From assembly GCA_023430145.1 (NCBI GenBank), contig JAEZCD010000038.1:1-17213 (forward strand): a stretch of 17,213 nt of DNA, given 5' to 3'. Shown piece after piece: positions 1 through 6,358 of this stretch (the stretch's first letter is position 1; each line of letters starts with the position of its first letter). The stretch is from Pseudomonadota bacterium (GTDB lineage: Bacteria; Pseudomonadota; Alphaproteobacteria; Rhizobiales; Methylopilaceae). Below the pieces are notes generated by a model. It made no database searches. It worked only from the letters and a program-made list of their open reading frames with translations, and was not told the DNA's origin. The position numbers and the translations under genes were made by a program.

Positions 1-150
1 GCGACCGACCGCGTGCTCGTGCTGGATGCGAAGGGCGATGGCTACGAGGCGGCGACCCCGCTCGAGCGCGGCCGCTGGCTGGTCGAGATCGAGGCCCGCC
101 GCCGCGGCGAGCTCCTCTGGCGCGAGACGCGCCCCGTGGTGGTGCCGTGA
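1..150 (+). CDS. fixH: FixH/CcoH C-terminal end (partial)
   Basis: Only the last 49 codons are present; the gene enters from the left edge in frame 1 and stops with TGA at 148-150. The visible peptide contains a L-E-R-G-R-W-L-V-E-I-E-A stretch followed by G-E-L-L-W-R-E-T-R, which fits the periplasmic tail of FixH, a small membrane protein needed for assembly or stability of cbb3-type cytochrome oxidase. The identification leans on position: the next two genes are fixI and fixS, and its stop overlaps the fixI GTG start in a GTGA arrangement, as expected of a translationally coupled fixGHIS operon. The membrane anchor and N-terminus lie outside the window, so the domain itself cannot be checked here. 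Confidence 0.8.
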   Translation, partial: ATDRVLVLDAKGDGYEAATPLERGRWLVEIEARRRGELLWRETRPVVVP

Positions 151-2483
151 GCGAAGCTTTGTCGATCGTCGGAAAGGCTGGGTCCCCTTCCCGAGCCGCT
201 ATGCGGCTCTCCCGGGACGACACCGGAGCGATTCTCGGTGTCGTCCCCGGCCTCGCGAAGCGAGGGGAAGGGGACCCAGGCCTTGCAGTCATCCCGTCCC
301 GCACCCCGATCGACCCCGGCTTCGTCCGCACCGATCCGGACGGCCGCCGTCGCGTCGACTTTCTCGTCGCCGACCTGCATTGCGCCGGCTGCCTCGCGAA
401 GGTCGAGCGGACCGCGCAGGCGGTGCCCGGCGTCGACCATGCCCGCGCCAACTTGACCACCAAGCGCCTCACAGTCGCGCTCGGCGAAGGCGGCACGCCG
501 GAGGCGGTGCTGGAAGCGCTGGAGGCGGCCGGCCGTGCCGCGCGTCCGTTCGACTGGGGCGCGGTCGAGGACGATGGCGCCAAGCGCGCCGACGCCGAGC
601 TGATCCGCTGCATGGCGGTCGCCGGCTTCGCCTCGGCCAACGTCATGCTGCTGTCGGTGTCGGTCTGGTCGGGCGCCGAGGGCGCCACGCGCGACCTGTT
701 CCACTGGGTCTCGGCGGCGATCGCCATCCCGGCCGTGCTCTATGCCGGCCGGCCGTTCTTCCGCTCGGCTCGGGGCGCCCTGCGCCACGGGCGCACCAAC
801 ATGGACGTGCCGATCTCGATCGGCGTCCTCGTCGCCACCGCGCTCAGCCTCTACGAGACGGCGACGCACGGCCCGCATGCCTGGTTCGATGGCGCGGTGA
901 CGCTCCTGTTCTTCCTGCTCGTCGGCCGCGTGCTCGACAACCGCATGCGCGGCGTCGCCCGTGCCTCGGCGGCGCGGCTCCTGTCGCTGTCCCCCTCCTC
1001 GGCGCTGCTCGTCCTGCCCGGCGGCGGCACGCGGCATCTGCCAATCGCGCAGATCCGCGTCGGCGACGTCGTCCGCGTGCTGCCGGGCGAGCGGGTGCCG
1101 ATCGACGGCGCGATCCTCGCAGGCGCGACCGATCTCGACCGCTCGCTGCTGACGGGCGAGTCCGTGCCGGAGGCGGTGACCGTCGGCGGCACCGCGCATG
1201 CCGGCGCCATGAACCTCACCGGCGCTATCGACATCGCCACCACCGCGCCGGCGAACGAGACGCTGCTCGCCGGTATCGTGCGACTGATGGAGGCGGTCGA
1301 GCGGCCGAGCGGCCGCTTCGTGCGCCTCGCCGACCGCGCCTCGCGACTCTACGCGCCGGTGGTACACGCGACCGCGCTCTTGACGCTGATCGGCTGGCTC
1401 GTGCTCGGCGCCGGCCTGCACCCGGCGGTGACGGCGGCGGTGGCGGTCTTGATCATCACCTGTCCCTGCGCGCTCGGCCTCGCCGTGCCGGCGGTGCAGG
1501 TGACGGCGGCCGGCCGGCTGCTCTCGGCCGGGATCATCCTGAAGGACGGCGCCGGGCTCGAAAAGCTCGCCGAGGTCGACACGGTCGTCTTCGACAAGAC
1601 CGGCACGCTGACGCGCGGCCGGCCGCGGCTCGTCGGCTGCCCGCCGCTCGATGACGCGGCCTGGCCGATCGCCGCCGCGCTCGCAGCCGGCAGCCGCCAT
1701 CCGCTGTCGCGCGCGCTCGCCGAGGCCGCCGAAGGCTACGAGATCGTCCCGGCCGACGTGACCGGCCGCACCGAGCATCCGGGTTTTGGTGTCGAGGGAG
1801 CCTTTTGCGGCGAACCGGTGCGGCTCGGCCGGCCCGAATGGGTCGGCGGCAACCAAGCCGGGCGCGAAGCCGGGTTGACCGAGGTCTGGCTGCGCATCGG
1901 CGGCGGCGAGCCGATCAGCTTCGGCTTCGCCGACGATCTGCGCGCCAACGCTGCCGACACGATCCGCGGCATTCGCGCGCTCGGGCTCGATGTGCGCCTT
2001 CTGTCCGGCGACGCTCCCGCCGTCGTCGCCCGCATCGCCGCGCAGGCCGGGCTGGAGTTCGGCACCGGCGGCTGCCTGCCCGGCGACAAGGTAGCCGCCC
2101 TGCAGGAACTCGCCCGTAAAGGGCGCCGGGTGCTGATGGTCGGCGACGGCATGAACGACGCCCCGGCGCTGGCGGCGGCGCACGTGTCCATGTCGCCGGC
2201 GAGCGGTGCGGACATCACGCAGGCCGCGGCCGACCTTGTGTTCACGGGCGAACGCCTCGCGCCGGTCCTCGATGCGCTCGTCACCGCGCGCCGCACGAAG
2301 AAGAAGATCTTCCAGAATTTTGCGCTCGCCATCGGCTACAACCTCATCGCGGTGCCGATCGCCGTCGTGGGGCTCGCGACACCGCTGATCGCCGCGGTGT
2401 CGATGTCGGCCTCCTCCATCCTCGTCGTCGCCAATGCGCTGACGCTCGCCTGGCACATGCCGACAGGGAGGCGCACGCCGTGA
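147..2483 (+). CDS. fixI: FixI/CcoI copper-translocating P-type ATPase
   Basis: P1B-type ATPase of 778 residues that moves copper across the inner membrane for cbb3 oxidase assembly. An N-terminal heavy-metal domain carries C79-A-G-C82. Then follow the actuator motif T-G-E-S, the transmembrane copper motif C439-P-C441, the phosphorylation site D483-K-T-G-T, and a G-D-G-M-N-D hinge near residue 665. The order of motifs and the fixH/fixS neighbours make the assignment firm. The GTG start at 147 overlaps the fixH stop, and the C-terminal TGA overlaps the fixS start. Residues 10-46 are encoded by a nested palindromic DNA element (174-284); without it the protein would be 741 residues, nearer to what I recall for the family. 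Internal in-frame starts exist only at 159 (TTG) and 201 (ATG, inside the element) before the metal-binding cysteines, so most of the element must be translated whichever start is used. Confidence 0.95.
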   Translation: MSEALSIVGKAGSPSRAAMRLSRDDTGAILGVVPGLAKRGEGDPGLAVIPSRTPIDPGFVRTDPDGRRRVDFLVADLHCAGCLAKVERTAQAVPGVDHARANLTTKRLTVALGEGGTPEAVLEALEAAGRAARPFDWGAVEDDGAKRADAELIRCMAVAGFASANVMLLSVSVWSGAEGATRDLFHWVSAAIAIPAVLYAGRPFFRSARGALRHGRTNMDVPISIGVLVATALSLYETATHGPHAWFDGAVTLLFFLLVGRVLDNRMRGVARASAARLLSLSPSSALLVLPGGGTRHLPIAQIRVGDVVRVLPGERVPIDGAILAGATDLDRSLLTGESVPEAVTVGGTAHAGAMNLTGAIDIATTAPANETLLAGIVRLMEAVERPSGRFVRLADRASRLYAPVVHATALLTLIGWLVLGAGLHPAVTAAVAVLIITCPCALGLAVPAVQVTAAGRLLSAGIILKDGAGLEKLAEVDTVVFDKTGTLTRGRPRLVGCPPLDDAAWPIAAALAAGSRHPLSRALAEAAEGYEIVPADVTGRTEHPGFGVEGAFCGEPVRLGRPEWVGGNQAGREAGLTEVWLRIGGGEPISFGFADDLRANAADTIRGIRALGLDVRLLSGDAPAVVARIAAQAGLEFGTGGCLPGDKVAALQELARKGRRVLMVGDGMNDAPALAAAHVSMSPASGADITQAAADLVFTGERLAPVLDALVTARRTKKKIFQNFALAIGYNLIAVPIAVVGLATPLIAAVSMSASSILVVANALTLAWHMPTGRRTP
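174..284. repeat. Nested palindromic element inside fixI
   Basis: The outer arms 174-192 and 265-284 are inverted copies differing by one missing base. Inside lie three perfect hairpins: 193-209 (7-bp arms, 3-nt loop), 214-247 (12-bp arms, 10-nt loop) and 251-265 (6-bp arms, loop GAA). Together they can fold as a cloverleaf-like four-way structure. The element is 111 bp, exactly 37 codons, and stays open in the fixI frame. Its form resembles dispersed intergenic palindromes of alphaproteobacteria and the protein-embedded palindromic elements known from Rickettsia. That it is a mobile or dispersed repeat is inference, because no second full copy lies in this window. Confidence 0.85.
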
Positions 2484-2647
2484 ACGTGCTCGTCTATCTC
2501 CTGCCCGTCGCACTCGGACTCGGCCTCGCCGCGCTCGCCGCCTTCCTGTGGTCGCTGCGGTCGGGGCAATACGAGGACCTCGACGGCGCCGCGGCCCGCA
2601 TCCTGCTCGACGACGAGCCGCCGCCGGGCGGCAAGGCGGAAAGGTAG
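2480..2647 (+). CDS. fixS: FixS/CcoS cbb3 oxidase maturation protein
   Basis: Small single-span membrane protein of 55 residues. It starts at GTG 2480, overlapping the fixI stop (GTGA), and ends at TAG 2645-2647. The sequence shows one hydrophobic helix (about residues 4-24), then a W-S-L-R-S-G-Q-Y-E-D-L-D-G motif directly after the membrane segment and an acidic, proline-rich tail. The short W-x-L-x-S-G-Q-[YF]-[ED]-D-L block after the helix is the hallmark of FixS/CcoS, which is required for insertion of copper and heme into subunit CcoN of cbb3 oxidase. Position right after fixI, with overlapping stop and start, supports co-translation. Length is normal for the family. There is no N-terminal cleavage site; the helix is an anchor. 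Confidence 0.93.
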   Translation: MNVLVYLLPVALGLGLAALAAFLWSLRSGQYEDLDGAAARILLDDEPPPGGKAER

Positions 2648-2651
2648 CGGC

Positions 2652-3071
2652 ATGTTCGAGCTCTTGAAGATGGCGCATCTGATCGCCATCGCCATGGCCT
2701 CCGGCCTGCTGCTCGCCGCCTACATCGTGCTGCGCGCCTCCGCGCGGCGTGAGACGGAGCCGGCGATCGGCCTCGCCCGGCGGACGATCGTCGACGTGAT
2801 CGGCTTTGCGATGGCGCTCGTCTGGATCAGCGGCCTGACCCTGCTGTGGAGCCGCTACGGGGCGGGCGAGCGCGAGCTCAGCGCCTGGTTCTACGCCAAG
2901 ATCGGCGCCGCGATGCTGTTCACCCTCGCCGTCGTCATGGAGCGGATCGGCGTGCTGCGCCGCATTTCGTCCGACCTCGTCGCCTCGCGACGCATCGCCG
3001 AGCGCTGGATGTCGATCGCCTGGCTGATGGCGCTGCTCACCATCTGCCTCGCCGTGATCTCCTTCGGCTGA
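2652..3071 (+). CDS. Four-helix membrane protein, CopD/HemJ-like
   Basis: Protein of 139 residues with four predicted membrane helices at about 5-27, 46-68, 79-97 and 117-137. His9 sits in the first helix, next to an M-A-x-G-L-L motif, and a charged loop with several arginines lies between helices 3 and 4. The layout, with a histidine in helix 1 and small residues after it, resembles the CopD and HemJ-like groups of small integral membrane proteins, some of which bind heme or copper; this is a resemblance, not a firm family call. It starts 4 bases after the fixS stop, with a purine-rich GGAAAGG upstream of the ATG, so it is very likely the last gene of the fixGHIS transcript. A role beside cbb3 oxidase assembly is inferred from position alone. 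Confidence 0.8.
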   Translation: MFELLKMAHLIAIAMASGLLLAAYIVLRASARRETEPAIGLARRTIVDVIGFAMALVWISGLTLLWSRYGAGERELSAWFYAKIGAAMLFTLAVVMERIGVLRRISSDLVASRRIAERWMSIAWLMALLTICLAVISFG

Positions 3072-3091
3072 GACCGGTCACGCCAAGCGGC

Positions 3092-3118
3092 GCTCCACCG
3101 GCCGCCGGCCGATGGAGC
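3092..3118. terminator. Bidirectional hairpin between convergent genes
   Basis: GCTCCA (3092-3097) pairs with TGGAGC (3113-3118), and CGGCC (3099-3103) pairs with GGCCG (3107-3111) around a 3-nt loop, with one mismatch between the two stems. The hairpin sits between the fix operon end (3071) and the oppositely oriented gene ending at 3139, where a shared terminator would be expected. No run of T follows on either strand, so the termination role is inferred. Confidence 0.5.
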
Positions 3119-3138
3119 ATCCGATACGAATGCGCACG

Positions 3139-3531
3139 CTACGTGAGGGGAAGCACCTTCTTCAGCGTCGGCACGCACAGGATCTGCGACTGGTCGACGA
3201 AGGCCTTGAACTTGCCGAACTGGTTCTTCAGCACGACGTTCCTGCCCGCGACTGCGCCGCCTTCGATCTGGTAGCAGAGCAGGTGCGTCGTCCTGTCGGT
3301 GATCCGCTCGCCGTTCTTCTTCGTCGGCGTGCAGAGCCAGACCGGGATGACGACCTTCACCGACGAGCGCCCGAACTGATCGACCAGCTTGACTCCGCGC
3401 GGCTCGAACGGCGTCTCCTGCTTGATCGTGTAGCACTGGTAGTGGGTCGGATTGAGCGACTGCGCCGAAGCCGGCAGGCTTCCCGCAACCAGCAATGCCA
3501 CGCCACAGAGCACGATGCGCATCGTCTTCAT
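3139..3531 (-). CDS. Secreted two-repeat protein, function unknown
   Basis: Protein of 130 residues. The chosen ATG (3529-3531) is preceded by GGAGGG at good spacing and opens a clear signal peptide: basic M-K-T-M-R, a hydrophobic core, then A-S-A-Q with cleavage expected near residue 24. The open frame extends further upstream, but that part lacks sense as a protein start. The mature part holds two related units: H-Y-Q-C-Y-T-I ... V-K-L-V-D-Q-F-G ... W-L-C-T-P-T-K-K and H-L-L-C-Y-Q-I ... V-V-L-K-N-Q-F-G ... I-L-C-V-P-T-L-K-K. Each unit has two cysteines, suggesting one disulfide per unit in the periplasm or outside. I recall similar H-x-x-C-Y/D-Q-F-G/L-C-x-P repeats in uncharacterised secreted bacterial proteins (possibly DUF7450), but I am not certain of the name. 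No function is assigned. Confidence 0.85.
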   Translation of the reverse strand: MKTMRIVLCGVALLVAGSLPASAQSLNPTHYQCYTIKQETPFEPRGVKLVDQFGRSSVKVVIPVWLCTPTKKNGERITDRTTHLLCYQIEGGAVAGRNVVLKNQFGKFKAFVDQSQILCVPTLKKVLPLT

Positions 3532-3607
3532 GACACCCTCCAGAGGGTTCGCGATGCTGAGATTTCGGCCCCTTCCCGCCTCGCCCCAGCGAAGAGGCGG
3601 CGCGAGG

Positions 3608-3636
3608 ATTGAACAACTTATCCCCGCCGTGTTCAA
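3608..3636 (-). promoter_or_regulatory. Possible sigma-70 promoter for the secreted repeat protein
   Basis: Read on the minus strand, TTGAAC (3631-3636) is separated by 17 bases from TTCAAT (3608-3613), a fair -35 and a weak -10. It lies 77 bases upstream of the ATG at 3531. The same bases form an inverted repeat, TTGAACA/TGTTCAA (3609-3615 and 3630-3636), which could instead be an operator. Confidence 0.35.
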
Positions 3637-3688
3637 GTCGGCGCGATGCATCGAATAAGCCTCTATTCCGAAAGGTCTCGCGACCGAC

Positions 3689-3703
3689 TTGTGCAATGCA
3701 CAA
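3689..3703. promoter_or_regulatory. Perfect 7-bp palindrome, possible operator
   Basis: TTGTGCA and TGCACAA are perfect inverted arms around one A, in the space between the permease gene (stop at 3772 on the minus strand) and the secreted-protein gene downstream of it. AT-rich symmetry in a GC-rich intergenic region fits a dimeric regulator site. It lies about 160 bases upstream of the secreted-protein start. No regulator can be named. Confidence 0.3.
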
Positions 3704-3771
3704 TCACGATCGCACAGACCGTTGCCACATCTCGCCGAAAGCGGCCCGACACGGCGGTCGCCGGCGCGCCG

Positions 3772-4527
3772 CTACAGCAGCATCTGCAGGCTCTGGCCAA
3801 TCAGCAGCAGGCCGCCGAGAATGACGACGCCGTCGAGGATCGCGATGTGCTGGCCGTGGCTGAGATTGCGCGTCAGCCGCTTGGCGACGAAGGCGCCGGG
3901 TGCCGCGACGACGCCGATGACGATCGCCATCACCCAGGACGACAGCGGCATCGCCCCGGCCGTCTGGAAGACGATCACCTTGGCGATCGTCAGCACCACC
4001 GAGATGCCGGCGTCGGTCGCCACCGCCCCGGCGCCATGCATGCCGGCCGCGAGCAGGATCGCCAGGAGGACGACGCCGACGCCAGACGTCGCCCCGACGA
4101 GCAGCCCGTAGCCGGCGCCGGCCACCGCCAGGCCCGGCGTCTGCATGTGGCCGCGGCGCGTCATCAGCAGGCGGCGCAGGGGCACGATGCAGACCAGCAC
4201 CGAGCCGAGAAGCAGGCCGACGGCCGGCCCCGACAGCAGCGTGTAGCCCCAGGCGCCGACGACGCAGGTCGGCAGCGCGACGAAGATGATCAGCTTCGCA
4301 TTGCGAAGGTCGAAGTCGCTCCGGAAAGCGGCGACGCGGCTGATATTGATGAGCAGCCCGGCGGCACTGACTACCGGCACCACCGCCTCCGGGCCGATGA
4401 TCGGCAGCAGCACGGGCGGCAGCAGGAGGCCCGGCCCATAGCCGGTGACACCCCCGAGGATCGCGGCCGCAAACGCGATGACGGCGACGAGCACGTATTG
4501 CTCGAGCGTCACGTCGCCGAAAAGCAC
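3772..4527 (-). CDS. TauE/SafE family membrane permease
   Basis: Integral membrane protein of 251 residues with about eight hydrophobic segments in two similar halves. The first half holds G-G-V-T-G-Y-G-P-G-L-L-L-P-P near residue 25, and the second holds a related G-A-T-S-G-V-G-V-V-L-L near residue 148. This paired glycine-rich motif and the size are typical of the TauE/SafE (DUF81) family, putative exporters of sulfite, sulfonates or other anions. The substrate cannot be read from the sequence. The start is GTG at 4525-4527, seven bases after AGGAGA; an ATG at 4532-4534 overlaps that Shine-Dalgarno and is in another frame. It lies 147 bases downstream of the GMC oxidoreductase gene on the same strand, with a palindromic repeat between, so co-transcription is possible but unproven. 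Confidence 0.88.
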   Translation of the reverse strand: MLFGDVTLEQYVLVAVIAFAAAILGGVTGYGPGLLLPPVLLPIIGPEAVVPVVSAAGLLINISRVAAFRSDFDLRNAKLIIFVALPTCVVGAWGYTLLSGPAVGLLLGSVLVCIVPLRRLLMTRRGHMQTPGLAVAGAGYGLLVGATSGVGVVLLAILLAAGMHGAGAVATDAGISVVLTIAKVIVFQTAGAMPLSSWVMAIVIGVVAAPGAFVAKRLTRNLSHGQHIAILDGVVILGGLLLIGQSLQMLL

Positions 4528-4594
4528 GAAGCATTCTCCTGTCGAGGGCGCTGTTTATGGCCGGACGCGGCGAAAGTCACGAGGGCAGTTGCTG

Positions 4595-4635
4595 GTCATT
4601 GCGAGCGCAGCGAAGCTGACGCTTCTCGCAATGAC
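4595..4635. repeat. Short palindromic repeat, REP-like
   Basis: GTCATTGCGAG (4595-4605) and CTCGCAATGAC (4625-4635) are perfect 11-bp inverted arms around a 19-nt centre, which itself can pair AGCG with CGCT. The arm sequence is of a type I recall as a common dispersed intergenic repeat in alphaproteobacteria. It lies downstream of the GMC gene and may act as a terminator or mRNA-stabilising hairpin for it. Confidence 0.7.
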
Positions 4636-4674
4636 GGCATCCGCGGCGCACCGAGACGGGAGGGCGCGCCCCGG

Positions 4675-6282
4675 TCACCGCCCCCTGTCGGCGAGGATCA
4701 TCGCCGCCGCCTTCTCGGCGATCATCATCGTCGGCGCATTGGTGTTGCCGGAGGTGATCGTCGGCATCACCGAGGCGTCGGCGACGCGCAGTCCCGGCAC
4801 GCCGATAACACGCAGCCGCGCATCGACGACCGCGTCCGCATCGTCGTCGCGGCCCATGCGCGCCGTGCCGACCGGGTGGAAGATCGTCGTCCCGAGCTTT
4901 TGCGCGGCGGCGAGAAGCTCGGCGTCCGACCGGCAGTCGGGACCGGGCGCCATCTCCTGCGGCGCGAAGGGCGCCAGCGGCGGCTGCGCGGCGATCCGCC
5001 GGACGAGCTTCAGAGCGTCGACGGCGACCTCCCGGTCCTCCTCCGTCACGAGATAGTTCGGACGCAGGTCGACGGCGCGCAGGTCGTCGGCGTCGGTGAC
5101 GTGGACGCTGCCGCGGCTCGACGGGCGGAGATTGCAGACGCTCGCGGTGAAGGCGCCGTAGCGGTGCAGCTCGCCGCCCCATTTGTCGAGCGACAGCGGC
5201 TGGAAGTGGAATTCCAGATTGGCGGTCGCGTAGCGATCGGAGGATTTGGCGAAGGCGCCGACATGCGAGGGGGCCATGGTCAGCGGCCCGCGGCGGCGGA
5301 CGGCGTAGTCGAGCCCCATCAGGCCGCGGCGCAGGAGGTTGTGGTAGTCGGTGTTGAGCGTTCTGACGCCGGTGACCCGGTAGACGGGGCGGATCTGCAG
5401 ATGGTCCTGCAGGTTCTCGCCGACGCCGCGCCGCTCCTTCACGACCGGGATGCCGAGCCCGGCGAGCCGCTGCGGATCGCCGATGCCGGAGCGCTCCAGA
5501 ATGCCGGGCGAGCCGATCGCACCGGCGGCGAGGATGATCTCGCCGCGCGCCGCGAAGGTTTTGGCGACCCCGTTCCGCCTCGCCGAGATGCCGGACGCGC
5601 GGCCCTCGGTGAACGTGATGCGCTCGACGTCGACGCCCGTCTCGAGGCGGAGGTTCGGCCGTCCGATCACCGGCTTCAGGAACGCGGTCGCGGCGCTCCA
5701 GCGGCGGCCGCGGCGCTGGTTGACCTGGAAATAGGACGAGCCGGCATTGTCGCCGCCGTTGAAGTCGGCGATCTTTTGGATGCCGACGCCCTCGGCGGCG
5801 TCGCGGATGGCGTCGAGCAGCGCCCAGCGCACGCGCGGAAATTCCACCCGCAGCTCGCCGCCGGACCGGTGCGCGGCGCTCGGCGGCGCCTCGTGGTCCT
5901 CGTGCGCCATGAAAAAGGGCAGCACGTCGTCCCAGCCCCAGCCCGGCAGGCCGAGCTGGCGCCAGCCGTCATAGTCGGCGGCCTGGCCGCGCATATAGAT
6001 CATGGCGTTGATCGCCGACGAGCCGCCGAGCACGCGGCCGCGCGGATAGGCGAGGCTGCGGCCGCCGAGGCCCGGCTCGGGCTGCGTGGAAAAACACCAG
6101 TCGGCACGCGGATTGCCGATCGCGAACAGATAGCCGGCCGGTATGTGCAGCCAGATCCAGTCGTCCGCACCGCCGGCCTCGAGCAGCAGCACGCGCGTGC
6201 CGGGATCGGCCGACAGCCGGTTGGCGAGCAGGCAGCCGGCCGAGCCCGCGCCGACGACGATGTAGTCGAAGATCTCGCTCAA
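4675..6282 (-). CDS. GMC-family FAD-dependent oxidoreductase
   Basis: Flavoenzyme of 535 residues in the glucose-methanol-choline family, which oxidises primary alcohols using FAD. The N-terminus has the Rossmann dinucleotide motif V-G-A-G-S-A-G (residues 10-16), followed by L-L-L-E-A-G-G and the family signature G-R-V-L-G-G-S-S-A-I-N. The C-terminus has the catalytic His469 in F-H-P-V-G-T-A-R-M-G and Asn515 in G-N-T-N-A-P-T, the pair known from choline oxidase. Length is standard. It resembles choline dehydrogenase or alcohol dehydrogenase (BetA/AlkJ-like), but no betaine genes lie nearby, so the substrate is open. The start is TTG at 6280-6282, just before the FAD motif; no ATG or clear Shine-Dalgarno fits better, and a later start would remove the cofactor site. 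It is followed on the same strand by the permease gene. Confidence 0.93.
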   Translation of the reverse strand: MSEIFDYIVVGAGSAGCLLANRLSADPGTRVLLLEAGGADDWIWLHIPAGYLFAIGNPRADWCFSTQPEPGLGGRSLAYPRGRVLGGSSAINAMIYMRGQAADYDGWRQLGLPGWGWDDVLPFFMAHEDHEAPPSAAHRSGGELRVEFPRVRWALLDAIRDAAEGVGIQKIADFNGGDNAGSSYFQVNQRRGRRWSAATAFLKPVIGRPNLRLETGVDVERITFTEGRASGISARRNGVAKTFAARGEIILAAGAIGSPGILERSGIGDPQRLAGLGIPVVKERRGVGENLQDHLQIRPVYRVTGVRTLNTDYHNLLRRGLMGLDYAVRRRGPLTMAPSHVGAFAKSSDRYATANLEFHFQPLSLDKWGGELHRYGAFTASVCNLRPSSRGSVHVTDADDLRAVDLRPNYLVTEEDREVAVDALKLVRRIAAQPPLAPFAPQEMAPGPDCRSDAELLAAAQKLGTTIFHPVGTARMGRDDDADAVVDARLRVIGVPGLRVADASVMPTITSGNTNAPTMMIAEKAAAMILADRGR

Positions 6283-6358
6283 GACGCCATCGCCGCTGCC
6301 GGAAAGGGAACGCAGGCAGCGTCCTAGCGCGTCCCGGCGGCTTCGGGAACGGGTGCGG

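Noticed and set aside
42..2678. An 878-codon open frame on the minus strand opposite fixI
   Set aside because: Composition is extremely rich in Arg, Ala, Gly and Asp, with no domain, and it lies antisense to an intact fixI. This is the usual antisense shadow in high-GC DNA.
3646..6327. An 893-codon open frame on the plus strand
   Set aside because: It is antisense to the permease and GMC genes, both of which have full family motifs, and its own translation has low-complexity charged sequence with no recognisable domain.
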